Source: Martelella mediterranea (lineage in GTDB: Bacteria; Pseudomonadota; Alphaproteobacteria; Rhizobiales; Rhizobiaceae). From it: a DNA stretch of 64,000 bases. The translations under genes and the position numbers were made by a program. Position 1 is the stretch's first letter. Each line of letters starts with the position of its first letter. The notes beneath the pieces are model-generated. The model was not told the origin of the DNA. It saw only the letters and a list, made by a program, of their open reading frames with translations, and did no database searches. Location: the NCBI RefSeq assembly GCF_021021415.1, contig NZ_JAINWJ010000005.1, positions 1 to 64,000 on the forward strand, written 5' to 3'. Shown here piece by piece: positions 49,664-58,652 of the stretch.

Positions 49664-50881
49664 CTAGGCGGCCGCTCGTGCGATCAGTTGACCGCGCAGG
49701 CCGAACATCAGCGCCGCGAGTGCCGCGCAGACGATCCCCATTGCCGCGATCTGACCCGGATAGCTGACATCCCAGTCGATCAGATAGCCCGTCAGGCCCG
49801 GTCCCACGGCAGTGGAGAACACCATGAAGGCAATCACGCTCGCCCTGATACTGCCGAGATAGCGCGATCCGTAAAGCTCGGGCCAAAGCGCGCCGTTAAG
49901 CGTGCTCGATGCGCCCATGGCGCAGCCGATCAGCGGCATGAAGACGTAGGGGCTCCACGATGCGCCCGTTACAGCCATGATGAAACAGGCGGCGACCAGC
50001 GGCAGCAGCATGAAGGGCATGACCGCGACGGAGGAAAACCGGTCGACGAGCACGCCGGTTACCAGCATCGCGGTGAGGCTTGCGATCGACAGCAGGAAAA
50101 ACGAGCCCGCGAACATCTCCAGCGTCCAGCCCCTGAGCTCCACCATGTAAACCTGATGAAAGAAGATCGTGGTGCCGATAAAGGGCGGCGCGAGAAAGAC
50201 AGCAAGCACCGGCCAGAACAGCGGGTCGCGCAGCACTTCGCCGCGCGTCCAGTCGCGAGGCGCGGCGGCGGCGCCGTTCTCGGTGGCAGCGGTCTGCGGC
50301 TCCCGCTCCACCCGCATCAGCGCGACTACCAGCGGCAGGCCGACGACGAGAATCAGCGCGGTCGCTGCAAGCCAGCTTCCCCGCCAGCCGACCACTCCCG
50401 AAACAACAACGAAGATTAGCGGAAAGCTCGCCTCGCCGACCTGAAAGCCGAGTGAAGACAGCGATACGGCGCGGCCGCGCATGGCATTGAACCAGCGCCC
50501 CATCGCTGTTACCGCGATATGGCTCATCATCCCCTGCCCGAACAGACGCAGCATGTAGAGCGACAGGAACAGAAGCACGATCCAGTGCGACAGCGCCATG
50601 ATGACCGTCGCAAGCGCCAGCAGCGGCATGACGATCAGCACCACCTGAACCACGCTCTTGTAATCGACGATCCGGCCGAAACGCGCGAGCGTCAGCGCGC
50701 TCAGCAAGGTTGCGCCCATGTAGAGCAGGCCGAAAGCACCATGGCTGAGATCATATTCGGCGCGGATTTCGCCAGCGGACAGAGAGATGAAATAGGTCTG
50801 ACCGAAGGCCGTGAAGTAGTTCATCACGAAGGCGCCGCCCACCCAGCGGGCGTTTTCACGCAGGAATGACAGGAAATGCAT
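49664..50881 (-). CDS. MFS transporter
   Basis: The 405-residue product has about twelve membrane helices, with a loop after helix 6 that holds the acidic and basic stretch REPQTAATENGAAAAPRDWTRGE. Typical MFS loop motifs are seen around ARFGRIVDYKSV (after helix 2, the G-x-x-x-D-R/K-x-G-R region) and RWFNAMRGRAVSLSSLGFQVGE. The substrate cannot be told. It is transcribed towards the rpmG terminator. Confidence 0.88.
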   Translation of the reverse strand: MHFLSFLRENARWVGGAFVMNYFTAFGQTYFISLSAGEIRAEYDLSHGAFGLLYMGATLLSALTLARFGRIVDYKSVVQVVLIVMPLLALATVIMALSHWIVLLFLSLYMLRLFGQGMMSHIAVTAMGRWFNAMRGRAVSLSSLGFQVGEASFPLIFVVVSGVVGWRGSWLAATALILVVGLPLVVALMRVEREPQTAATENGAAAAPRDWTRGEVLRDPLFWPVLAVFLAPPFIGTTIFFHQVYMVELRGWTLEMFAGSFFLLSIASLTAMLVTGVLVDRFSSVAVMPFMLLPLVAACFIMAVTGASWSPYVFMPLIGCAMGASSTLNGALWPELYGSRYLGSIRASVIAFMVFSTAVGPGLTGYLIDWDVSYPGQIAAMGIVCAALAALMFGLRGQLIARAAA

Positions 50882-51016
50882 GTTGAAAGCCTCTGAACCG
50901 GGCGAACCGAAGGCGAGCCCCGCCCTCCTCCCGGTCTGCCGATCCGGGGCCTCCCTAGGATCGGGAGACTGAGCGACGTCAGGTTAGCCCCACGGCTTGC
51001 CGCAGCGCAACCCCTG

Positions 51017-52456
51017 TCACGGATGCGGGTCGTCGCCGGGCTCGGACCGCGCCGGCAAAGCCTTCGCCCGCTTGGCCGCCTTTTTCTCCGTCCGGTGCTC
51101 CGCCTTGCGGCGGCGGCGTTCGCGGCGGGCGTGGTTGAAGGCGATCAGCCTTGCGCGCGAGCCGGCGACCGCGTGGCCTACAAAGGCCCGGCCGCGCCCG
51201 ACCTCGCGCAGCTCCTGCGCATAGGCGACGGCAAGGGCATTGCGGTAGCTTTCCAGCCCCTCCGTCAGCGTCGCCTCCACGCGGCGCATCACCGAAACCC
51301 AGACCGGCGAGACCAGCAGCGTGATTGCCGTGACCGCGATCACGAGACGATAGAGATCGTCGCTGAGTGCCGCGGCGGCCAGCCCGGCGGCGGCGAGCAC
51401 GAACGAGAACTCGCCGACCTGCGCCATGGAAAGTCCGGCGATCAGCGCCGTCTGCGGCGAAGAGCCGGTCCAGCGCAGGAACATGACGTTCAGCACTGAT
51501 TTCGCCGCGACGACACCGACGGCGGCCAGCAGGACGATCGCGAGATGGTCCCAGATGAAGGTCAGGTCGATCAACAGGCCGATGGACAGGAAGAAGATCA
51601 CCAGCAGAACGCTCTGGATCGGCTCGACCACGGGAATGACACGGCTGCGCAGGGTGGAATTGCCGATGCAGATGCCGGCGAGAAACGCACCATAGGCGGG
51701 CGAAAGCCCGGCAACGCCCGAAATCGCGGCCGCTGAAAAGCACAGCGCCAGCGCGCCGAGCGCCAGCAGTTCCACCTTGTCCTCCACCTTTTCCGCGAAC
51801 GGCACCTTGAGCTTGCCGAAACGGCCGAAATACCAGAGCAGCCCCGCCATGATGCCCACGGCCACCATCACGCGAATCGCGGTCGCGGTGATATCGAACC
51901 CCTGCCCGCCGAAGCTCGAGACAAAGATCAGCATCGGCACGACCGCGATATCCTGCGCGATCAGCACGCCGACCGCGATCCGACCGGCATCGCCGCGCAA
52001 CGCATCCATCTCGTCCAGCATCTTCATCGCCACCACGGTCGAGGAGATCGCAATGACGAAGGACAGAATCACGATCTCGCGGGTGGTCACGTCCAGCAGC
52101 AGGCCGATCAGCACCGCCAGCACGGCCGCGCTGACCAATTGGCCGCCGACCACCAGGAGCGCCTGGCGCAGGGAGATGACGAAGGCCTTGATCGACAGCT
52201 CCATGCCGATGAAGAACAGCAGCACGACAACGCCCATTTCGCCCAAAAAGGCCACGCTGTCATTGTTCTCGATCAGCCCCAGGCCGGTGGGTCCGAGCAG
52301 GATGCCAGCCAGAATGAACCCGACGAGCGGCGGCTGTCTGAGCCACAGAAAACCGAGACCGGCGAGCGCTGCAACGGCGATGACCAGCGCGACAGCCGCA
52401 AAATCGCCGCCATGGGACCCGGCCTGCGCAACGGCTTCGTGGACAACCTGCTCCAT
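51017..52456 (-). CDS. CPA2-type monovalent cation:proton antiporter
   Basis: The 479-residue product has about twelve to thirteen membrane helices. Conserved stretches are LRQPPLVGFILAGILLGPTGLGL, GVVVLLFFIGMELSI, GVLIAQDIAVVPML and SPAYGAFLAGICIGNS, as in KefB/YbaL. The usual C-terminal RCK/TrkA-N domain is absent; instead a basic tail (RRERRRRKAEHRTEKKAAKR) ends the protein. Which ion it moves is not clear. Confidence 0.88.
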   Translation of the reverse strand: MEQVVHEAVAQAGSHGGDFAAVALVIAVAALAGLGFLWLRQPPLVGFILAGILLGPTGLGLIENNDSVAFLGEMGVVVLLFFIGMELSIKAFVISLRQALLVVGGQLVSAAVLAVLIGLLLDVTTREIVILSFVIAISSTVVAMKMLDEMDALRGDAGRIAVGVLIAQDIAVVPMLIFVSSFGGQGFDITATAIRVMVAVGIMAGLLWYFGRFGKLKVPFAEKVEDKVELLALGALALCFSAAAISGVAGLSPAYGAFLAGICIGNSTLRSRVIPVVEPIQSVLLVIFFLSIGLLIDLTFIWDHLAIVLLAAVGVVAAKSVLNVMFLRWTGSSPQTALIAGLSMAQVGEFSFVLAAAGLAAAALSDDLYRLVIAVTAITLLVSPVWVSVMRRVEATLTEGLESYRNALAVAYAQELREVGRGRAFVGHAVAGSRARLIAFNHARRERRRRKAEHRTEKKAAKRAKALPARSEPGDDPHP

Positions 52457-52742
52457 CGATTTCCTTTCGATTTGCTATGGATCAGAACATAGGCGGTAAC
52501 GCCTGAAAAGCTCAAGCGTCCCGCGCGGTGGAAAAAAAGATATAAGCCTGAGCAATCACTATATAACCAAAAGGTATCGCCCCTTAACCCCTTGTTCCTG
52601 AAGGGTTTAGGCACGACGATCGCCGCGTGATGCGCGAACAGGCATCCGCTTTTTCGCCGCAGTTTGCGCACCGCAGCAACAAAATCGCTTTGTCAGCGCC
52701 GAAAATAGTCATATATTCGTAACCATAAATGGAGGAGACGAT
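52457..52742. promoter_or_regulatory. 286-bp divergent upstream region
   Basis: This region has no gene. A weak hairpin (AACCCCTT/AAGGGTT) sits at about 52585-52609, and TATA-like stretches occur near 52558-52568 and 52708-52718. It separates the antiporter gene from the small-protein genes and must hold their promoters. Confidence 0.35.
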
Positions 52743-52820
52743 ATGAGCTTATCACGTTCCCTGCATACGATCCTGATCGGAGCCGCCTTCGTTTTCGTCG
52801 CGGCCATGCTGTTCATCTAA
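52743..52820 (+). CDS. 25-aa single-helix membrane miniprotein
   Basis: A 26-codon frame encodes MSLSRSLHTILIGAAFVFVA followed by AMLFI. Almost all of it is one transmembrane helix after a short basic start. The ribosome binding site GGAGGAG at 52731-52737 lies five bases upstream of the ATG and is among the best in the window. A TATA-like -10 region is near 52708-52718. I know no function. A strong translation signal in front of a pure helix argues for a real small membrane protein. Confidence 0.65.
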   Translation: MSLSRSLHTILIGAAFVFVAAMLFI

Positions 52821-52985
52821 AGGATCGTCCCGCGCCGGATGGGCATGCAGCCCTTCAAGGAACCGGCGCCCCTGGTTTCGCGTTATATGACTGGACTTCG
52901 CGGCGTGGCTTTCGAGCGCACCGCGAAGCCCGTTTACCGCCGCAATTTAATGCGACGGTCGCGCAAAACGCATGGGAGTACAGAC

Positions 52986-53315
52986 ATGTTCGAACAGAAG
53001 ACTTCCGCAAGCGACATCATGGATCGCCTGCGCTTTTCCCAGAAAACACCCGTGGAACGCGCCAGCGCGATGGTACGCGACGAGGTGGATGCGCTGGCCC
53101 GCACCGCCCGCAAACATCCGGCCGGCAGCGGCTCGGCGCTGGCCCTGGTCGGTCTCTTGGCGTTCGGCCTCGGCTTCCTCACCGCCCATGCGGGTCAGGA
53201 TGGATCCGTGCCGAAGAAGCGGCTGTTCCGTTCGCGTCAGCGCGTCGGCAAGCCGGTCTACCGCAAGCGCACGCCCTATTACGCCATGAAGAGCAAGCGC
53301 CGCGCCTCCACCTGA
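52986..53315 (+). CDS. small protein with one membrane helix
   Basis: The 109-residue product has an amphipathic first half (MDRLRFSQKTPVERASAM, DEVDALARTARKH). A transmembrane helix (about residues 50-70, LALVGLLAFGLGFLTAH) and a very basic C-terminus (RSRQRVGKPVYRKRTPYYAM) follow. This shape loosely resembles DUF883/ElaB-like proteins, but I cannot confirm it. GGGAG lies about eight bases before the ATG. It follows the 25-aa gene by 165 bp and may be cotranscribed. Confidence 0.65.
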   Translation: MFEQKTSASDIMDRLRFSQKTPVERASAMVRDEVDALARTARKHPAGSGSALALVGLLAFGLGFLTAHAGQDGSVPKKRLFRSRQRVGKPVYRKRTPYYAMKSKRRAST

Positions 53316-53318
53316 GCG

Positions 53319-54056
53319 TTACTGCCAGTATTCGTCGATCCACGGCGTCGGCCGGGCGTATTTGTAGATTTTCTTCCAGGCCTGCTCGACCGGCCAGGCC
53401 CCGATCGCCGCTTCGTCGGGATCGGGCTTGCCGGTGAATGCGACGATTTTGGCGTTTTCGGGAAGCTTTGGCGTTCTGAAGAAGTTCAGAGGCCAGTATG
53501 GCACGAGGGTGTGCTTGAAACTGACGCACCAGTCGCGCGGCCAGAATTCCATCCGGTCGATGACCCTGGAAATATAGACCTGCTCGATCCCGTATTTGCG
53601 CCAAATGCCTTCGCCATCCGCCTCGAAATCGGTGAAAATATGGGTATTGCGCCCGACATTCCACCGGAAGACGGAGGTGTTACCGATTCCCTTGCCGATC
53701 TGGGTCCAGTTCTCGCAGGCGCAGAAAACGCCCGGCTTGTAATCGAACATTGCGTCGATATCGCCTGTGATGACGATATCGAGGTCGAGAAACAGGACAT
53801 CGCCCGACAGATTCGCAAGCGGAGACTGCCACAGCGACAGCTTGCGCCACGGCGTCCAGGCGATCGCATCCGGAATGTGGATTTCGGGAAGCGGAAAGAC
53901 TTCAACAGCCGGATCAACGCCGGTGGGGTCATCGGTAAAACACACCAGCCGCGTTGGGCGCACGGTGTGTCGCTTGATCATGGACCAGAGACGGTTCACA
54001 TAGAGCGCAGGGTAACGTGTTCCCCATTTCATGCATACGATGGTCTGCAAGTTCAA
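53319..54056 (-). CDS. putative glycosyltransferase (GT8-like)
   Basis: The 245-residue product has a GT-A-like pattern. CFTDDPTGVDPAVEVFPLP near residue 40 and DVLFLDLDIVITGDIDAMFD hold the DxD-type metal site of GT8-like enzymes. The later ISRVIDRMEFWPRDWCVSF contains the expected acceptor-side residues. Donor and acceptor are unknown. It stands apart from the GT4 gene, which is divergent from it, and no polysaccharide cluster is visible. Confidence 0.72.
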   Translation of the reverse strand: MNLQTIVCMKWGTRYPALYVNRLWSMIKRHTVRPTRLVCFTDDPTGVDPAVEVFPLPEIHIPDAIAWTPWRKLSLWQSPLANLSGDVLFLDLDIVITGDIDAMFDYKPGVFCACENWTQIGKGIGNTSVFRWNVGRNTHIFTDFEADGEGIWRKYGIEQVYISRVIDRMEFWPRDWCVSFKHTLVPYWPLNFFRTPKLPENAKIVAFTGKPDPDEAAIGAWPVEQAWKKIYKYARPTPWIDEYWQ

Positions 54057-54284
54057 ATCCTTGAAATTCCGGCGGGAACCCGACGCGTCAGAGCGAGGCC
54101 GAGATACTTGTCAGCCATGTAGGTAATATGGCACATCGAATGCAACCTTGGCAGTAATTTAGAATGGGGGAAAATTCGGATGGGTTGTGAGGCCCCTCTT
54201 CTCCGGAAACCTTTTTATCCCCAGTTTCAGACGGAGCAAGCCCGAATTTGACGAAACACATCACGATATGCGGCGTTGGCTCGC

Positions 54285-55421
54285 ATGAATAAGACCCAGT
54301 CCAGAATTCTGCAACTGCTGCCGGCGCTCGGCGATGGCGGCGTTGAACGCGGCACCGTGGAAATGGCGTCCTATCTCGCCCGCAGGCATATCGAAAACTG
54401 GGCGGCGAGCGCGGGCGGCCCGCTTCTGGAGCCGCTGAAGGCCACCGGCACGCATTACATTCCGCTCGACGTAGGCCGCAAATCGCCGCTCGCGATTGTC
54501 GCCAATGCCAGGAAACTTGCGCGCGTCATCGATGACAACCGGATCGATATCGTGCACGCCCGCAGCCGCGCGCCGGCCTGGGCCGGCTGGCTGGCTTGTC
54601 GCCTGTCTCGTCGCAAGCCCCGGTTTCTGACCACCTTCCACGGCGTTTACAGCCACGGCAACGCGTTCAAGCGGGCCTATAACAGCGTGATGCTGAAGGC
54701 GCCGGTCGTGGTGGCCAATTCCGCCTTCATCCGCGACCACATCATCTCGGTCTACGGCTTCCCGGCCGAGCGCATCATCCTCTCCCCGCGCGGCGTCGAC
54801 ACGACGCTGTTCGACCCTGCCACTGTCAGCGATGAACAGCGCGAAAGCGTGCGCAAAGACCTCGGGGCGGAAGACGGCGCGCCGCTCGTCACCATTGTCG
54901 GTCGCCTCACCGACTGGAAAGGCCATCGCTACCTCGTTGAGGCGGCCGATCGCGCGGCGAACAAGACCTGGCATCTCGCCATCGTCGGATCGGGCAATGA
55001 AGGCATTATCGCCGACCTCAAGGCGCTGATCGCCGAGCGCGGCCTTGGCAGCCGCGTCACCATCGCCGGAAGCCGTCGCGACATTCCGGCGATCATGGCC
55101 GCTTCCGACCTCGTCGTCTCGACCTCCACTCGCCCGGAAGCCTTCGGTCGGGTGGCGATCGAGGCGGAGGTGATGGGAACGCCCGTGATCGCGACCGCCC
55201 ATGGCGGCAGTCTCGAGACGATCATCGACGGCGAGACCGGCTTTCTGGTCCCGCCCGCAAACGCCGACGCCCTTGCCGAGGCCATCGACGCGGCGCTTGC
55301 CGACCCGGCGCGGCTGAAGGCAATGGGGCAAGCGGCACGCGCCCATGTGCTCGCCAATTTCACCGTGGAGATGATGCTGGAGAAGGAATTTTCCGCCTAT
55401 GAGGCGGTGATGAGCGCGTAG
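54285..55421 (+). CDS. GT4 family glycosyltransferase
   Basis: The 378-residue GT-B enzyme has an N-terminal domain with LLPALGDGGVERGTVEM, FLTTFHGVYSHG and VANSAFIRDHI. The C-terminal donor domain has VTIVGRLTDWKGHRYLVEA, SDLVVSTSTRPEAFGRVAIEAE (EAFG-type nucleotide-sugar site) and GFLVPPANADALAEAI. It probably acts on lipopolysaccharide or another surface glycan; the sugar is unknown. The ATG at 54285 is chosen over an upstream TTG. Confidence 0.87.
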   Translation: MNKTQSRILQLLPALGDGGVERGTVEMASYLARRHIENWAASAGGPLLEPLKATGTHYIPLDVGRKSPLAIVANARKLARVIDDNRIDIVHARSRAPAWAGWLACRLSRRKPRFLTTFHGVYSHGNAFKRAYNSVMLKAPVVVANSAFIRDHIISVYGFPAERIILSPRGVDTTLFDPATVSDEQRESVRKDLGAEDGAPLVTIVGRLTDWKGHRYLVEAADRAANKTWHLAIVGSGNEGIIADLKALIAERGLGSRVTIAGSRRDIPAIMAASDLVVSTSTRPEAFGRVAIEAEVMGTPVIATAHGGSLETIIDGETGFLVPPANADALAEAIDAALADPARLKAMGQAARAHVLANFTVEMMLEKEFSAYEAVMSA

Positions 55422-55466
55422 ACATCGCCAGAGCCAGGACTTCCGCTCTGGCTCATCGGCAGCGCC

Positions 55467-55931
55467 TTAGATCGCCACCAGACCTTCCTTCTTGATCTGG
55501 CGGATGGTGAGCATGGTGCGCACGGTATCGACATGGGGGTTTGCGGTCAGAACCTCGATGACGAAATCCTGGAACTGCATCAGGTTTTCACACACGCAAT
55601 GCAGCAGGAAGTCGGTTTCGCCCGAGGTCATCCAGGCCTGGCGCACGATCGGCCAGTCCTCGCTGGCGCGCGAAAACGCCTTGAGCTCCACCTCCGACTG
55701 ATGCTTCAGCCCGACCATGCAGAAGGCGACGAGATCATAGCCGAGCTTCGGCCCGTTCAGCATCGCGTTATAGCCCTCGATGATGCCCGCCTCCTCCAGC
55801 CGGCGCACCCGGCGCAGGCATGGCGGTGCGGAAATGCCGACCCGCTCGGCGAGTTCGACATTGGTCATGCGACCGTCCCGCTGGAGTTCGCGCAGAATTT
55901 TAAGATCGACAGAATCGAGATCGGCGCGCAT
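55467..55931 (-). CDS. Lrp/AsnC family transcriptional regulator
   Basis: The 154-residue protein has an N-terminal helix-turn-helix (MTNVELAERVGISAPPCLRR) and a C-terminal RAM ligand domain. The RAM domain includes GETDFLLHCVCENLMQF and TANPHVDTVRTMLTIRQIK. AGGAG lies six bases upstream of ATG 55931. It is divergent from trxB. The ligand is probably an amino acid. A 10-bp palindrome (GCGTATACGC, 55959-55968) in its own promoter could be a binding site. Confidence 0.9.
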   Translation of the reverse strand: MRADLDSVDLKILRELQRDGRMTNVELAERVGISAPPCLRRVRRLEEAGIIEGYNAMLNGPKLGYDLVAFCMVGLKHQSEVELKAFSRASEDWPIVRQAWMTSGETDFLLHCVCENLMQFQDFVIEVLTANPHVDTVRTMLTIRQIKKEGLVAI

Positions 55932-56131
55932 CAAGGGCTCCTGCGGCGGGAAAATCGGGCGTATACGCAATTTTATTACAACATACAGCCAGATTCTTTC
56001 AACTGGGAGAAATGGTCTGTTGGTAGCTTGCCGTCCGGCCTTGAAACAGACGGCCTTCCAGCCATAAATGGGGGCAGACTTGCAACTGTTGCGGCGTGCC
56101 CCTCTTTGTGGCGCGCCAAAAGGATTTTGAG

Positions 56132-57109
56132 ATGGCAGACCACCACACCCAGGTGCTCATCATTGGTTCCGGCCCCGCCGGCTATACCGCCGCGATCTAC
56201 GCAGCGCGCGCGATGATGAAGCCGGTGCTGATCGCAGGGCTCGAACAGGGCGGACAGCTGACGATCACCACCGATGTCGAGAATTATCCGGGCTTTGCCG
56301 ATCCGATTCAGGGCCCGTGGCTGATGGAGCAGATGCTCGCCCAGGCGGAAAATGTCGGGACCGAGATCGTCAACGATATCGTCACCAAGCTCGACCTGTC
56401 CAAGCGCCCCTTCACCGCCACCACCGATTCCGGTGAAACCTGGATCGCGGATACCGTCATCCTCGCGACCGGCGCCAAGGCCAAATGGCTCGGTCTCGAG
56501 AGCGAGCAGACCTTCAATGGCGGCGGCGTTTCGGCCTGCGCCACCTGCGACGGCTTCTTCTATCGCGGCAAGGATGTGGTCGTGGTCGGCGGCGGCAATT
56601 CAGCGGTGGAGGAAGCGCTCTACCTCGCCAATATCGCCAAGACCGTGACGGTCGTGCACCGCCGCGACACGTTCCGCGCCGAGCGGATCCTTCAGGAAAG
56701 GCTGTTCGCGCTGGAAAACGTGAAGATCGTCTGGGATCACGCGGTGGAGGAAATCGTCGGCACCAGCGCCGTGCCGCCGCTTCCGCCATCAGTGACCGGC
56801 GTCGCGGTGAAGAACGTCAAGACCGGCGAGAAGCAGACCATCCCCGCCGATGGCGTTTTCATCGCGATCGGGCACACGCCGCAGGTCGACCTGATCCGCG
56901 ACCAGCTCCGCCTGAAGCCCAACGGCTATCTGTGGACCGAGCCGGGCACCACCAAGACAAGCATTGAGGGCGTCTATGGCGCCGGCGATGTCACCGACGA
57001 CAATTACCGTCAGGCCGTGACGGCGGCCGGCATGGGCTGCATGGCGGCGCTTGAGGCGGAACGCTTTCTGACAGGGCAAAAGACCGGCACGCTGGCTGCC
57101 GCGGAGTAG
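56132..57109 (+). CDS. trxB: thioredoxin reductase
   Basis: TrxB uses NADPH and FAD to reduce thioredoxin. The 325-residue product has the FAD motif IIGSGPAGYTAAIYAAR, the redox motif CATC (Cys136, Cys139) and the NADPH motif VVVGGGNSAVEEALYLA. The C-terminal FAD site is GVYGAGDVTDDNYRQAVTAAGMG. AAAGGA precedes the ATG. The LysR gene follows after five bases, so both are probably in one operon. Confidence 0.96.
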   Translation: MADHHTQVLIIGSGPAGYTAAIYAARAMMKPVLIAGLEQGGQLTITTDVENYPGFADPIQGPWLMEQMLAQAENVGTEIVNDIVTKLDLSKRPFTATTDSGETWIADTVILATGAKAKWLGLESEQTFNGGGVSACATCDGFFYRGKDVVVVGGGNSAVEEALYLANIAKTVTVVHRRDTFRAERILQERLFALENVKIVWDHAVEEIVGTSAVPPLPPSVTGVAVKNVKTGEKQTIPADGVFIAIGHTPQVDLIRDQLRLKPNGYLWTEPGTTKTSIEGVYGAGDVTDDNYRQAVTAAGMGCMAALEAERFLTGQKTGTLAAAE

Positions 57110-57114
57110 GGTAA

Positions 57115-58026
57115 ATGAAAAGCACGAGCATGCCTCTGGACTGGGACAAGCTCAGGATCTTTCATGCCGCGGCGGAGGCAGGATCGTTCACGCATGCCGC
57201 CGACAAGCTCCATCTTTCGCAGTCAGCGATCAGCCGGCAGGTCTCCGCGTTGGAACAGGATGTCGGCGTCAAGCTGTTTCACCGCCACGCCCGCGGCCTG
57301 ATTCTCACCGAACAGGGCGAACTGCTTTACCGCACCGCCAACGATGTGCTGCTGAAGCTCGAAAGCGTGCGCTCACGGCTGACCGAGACCAAGGAAAAGC
57401 CGTCGGGCAAGCTCAGGGTCACCACCACGGTCGGCCTCGGCCAGGGCTGGCTTACCGATAAGGTGCAGGAATTCCTCCAGCTCTATCCCGACATGCAGAT
57501 CCAGCTCATCCTCGACAATGAGGAGCTGGACGTGAACATGCGCCACGCCGATTGCGCGATCCGCCTGCGCCAGCCGCAGCAGCCGGACCTGATCCAGCGC
57601 AAGCTGTTTACCGTGCACATGCATGTCTACGCCTCGCCCTCCTATATCAACCGGCATGGCGAGCCGCAGTCGCTGGAAGACCTCGACAACCACCGAATCA
57701 TCACCTTCGGCGAACCGGCGCCCGCCTATCTGCTCGACGTGAACTGGCTGGAGATCGCCGGTCGCTCGCCCGACAGCCCGCGTCCGGCGCATCTGCAGAT
57801 CAACTCGCTGACCTCGATCAAGCGGGCGGCGCTTTTAGGAATCGGCATCGTCATGCTGCCGGATTATATCGTCGGCCGCGATCCCGGCCTGCTGCAGCTC
57901 GTCACCCACGCCGATGTGCCAAGTTTCGACACCTATTTCTGCTATCCGGACGAACTCAAGAACTCCGCCAAGCTGAAAGTCTTCCGCGATTTCATCGTCG
58001 CCAAGGCCCGCAACTGGAGCTACTGA
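57115..58026 (+). CDS. vtlR: LysR regulator VtlR/LsrB
   Basis: The 303-residue LysR protein starts with PLDWDKLRIFHAAAEAGSFT and has the helix-turn-helix HAADKLHLSQSAISRQVSALE. An effector domain follows, including the Cys of NMRHADCAIRLRQ. The trxB-LysR order and the sequence fit LsrB of Sinorhizobium, a redox-linked regulator of lipopolysaccharide and stress genes. That protein is the orthologue of VtlR of Brucella and Agrobacterium, which controls AbcR sRNAs. The two AbcR-like sRNA genes just downstream (58444-58752) strengthen this. GGAG of the trxB end serves as ribosome binding site. Family assignment is by recollection, not alignment. Confidence 0.9.
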   Translation: MKSTSMPLDWDKLRIFHAAAEAGSFTHAADKLHLSQSAISRQVSALEQDVGVKLFHRHARGLILTEQGELLYRTANDVLLKLESVRSRLTETKEKPSGKLRVTTTVGLGQGWLTDKVQEFLQLYPDMQIQLILDNEELDVNMRHADCAIRLRQPQQPDLIQRKLFTVHMHVYASPSYINRHGEPQSLEDLDNHRIITFGEPAPAYLLDVNWLEIAGRSPDSPRPAHLQINSLTSIKRAALLGIGIVMLPDYIVGRDPGLLQLVTHADVPSFDTYFCYPDELKNSAKLKVFRDFIVAKARNWSY

Positions 58027-58160
58027 GCTCCCTCCCCTTCGGCTGCGGCGTTGATCCTTCGCTCGCAGCCGCGTTATCATGAAAAACATGCGTCTAAATT
58101 CAAACTGCTGACAGAACCGCGGCTTCAGAGGTGTTGATGCTTGCTGATCCCGCCAAAGGG

Positions 58161-58271
58161 GTCATGCTCGGGCTTGACCCGAGCATCCATACTGACCAAC
58201 CAATTGAATTATAGGTTTGTTTTAACGCTGTACCAACCTGCCTGGATCCTCGGGTCAAGCCCGAGGATGAC
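58161..58271. repeat. dispersed palindromic repeat, copy 2
   Basis: This is the second copy of the element at 17403-17512, 111 bp long. The first 35 or so bases and the last 30 or so are shared, while the middle differs. Both ends are hairpins with CTCGGG-type stems. It lies between vtlR and the sRNA genes. Confidence 0.8.
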
Positions 58272-58408
58272 GCCGAGGGGGTGAAGAGGGTTGTCAACAC
58301 CTTGGTGAATTCCGCCTATTTTTTAGGCTGTATCGTCGTTCGTCCTAATTTTAAGCAAAATCTGCTGCATTTTTCATCTTTCGCATGGCAGCCATGCACA
58401 AAGATGCA

Positions 58409-58437
58409 TTGTGAAATGCCTAATTCAGGGGCATATA
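58409..58437 (+). promoter_or_regulatory. promoter of the first AbcR-like sRNA
   Basis: TTGTGA at 58409-58414 and CATATA at 58432-58437 are separated by 17 bases, giving a usable sigma-70-type promoter. A transcript would start near 58444. The -10 region plus following GCT is shared with the second sRNA gene (TTATAGCT at 58642-58649). Confidence 0.55.
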
Positions 58438-58443
58438 GCTCGC

Positions 58444-58563
58444 AGCTGATGCAGGTGGTGCCCAACTTCTCCCTGGTGCACCGCAGCAGCTGTTCCCCTC
58501 TGGAGGTTTTGAGAGACCTTCTAACTCAAAGGGCCCCGGTTTTTCCGGTGGCCCTCTTTTTTT
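58444..58563 (+). ncRNA. AbcR-like (alpha-r15) small RNA, first copy
   Basis: The predicted transcript is about 120 nt. A first stem (GGTGC/GCACC) exposes a pyrimidine-rich loop (AACTTCTCCCT). A conserved 28-nt block at 58483-58510, containing CTGTTCCCCTCTGGAGG, follows. It ends in a strong terminator. The same block occurs at 58681-58708 in the second copy. The CUCCC-type stretches could pair with ribosome binding sites. Tandem sRNAs next to vtlR/lsrB match the AbcR1/AbcR2 pair that represses ABC-transporter mRNAs in Rhizobiales. The 5' end is inferred from the promoter. Confidence 0.75.
58531..58563 (+). terminator. terminator of the first AbcR-like sRNA
   Basis: The stem GGGCCCCGG/CCGGTGGCCC (one bulged T) has a TTTTT loop and is followed by TCTTTTTTT. 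Confidence 0.88.
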
Positions 58564-58652
58564 GCCCGCACGAATTTGTTGTTTTTTTCCGCAATCTGCG
58601 ATGAAAACTATTGCAACGCGCACAAAAAAGAACCATATCGATTATAGCTGAT

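Noticed and set aside
55428-55451. hairpin CCAGAGC/GCTCTGG between the GT4 and Lrp genes as a terminator
   Set aside because: The stem is seven bases and convergently placed, but there is no T run on either side.
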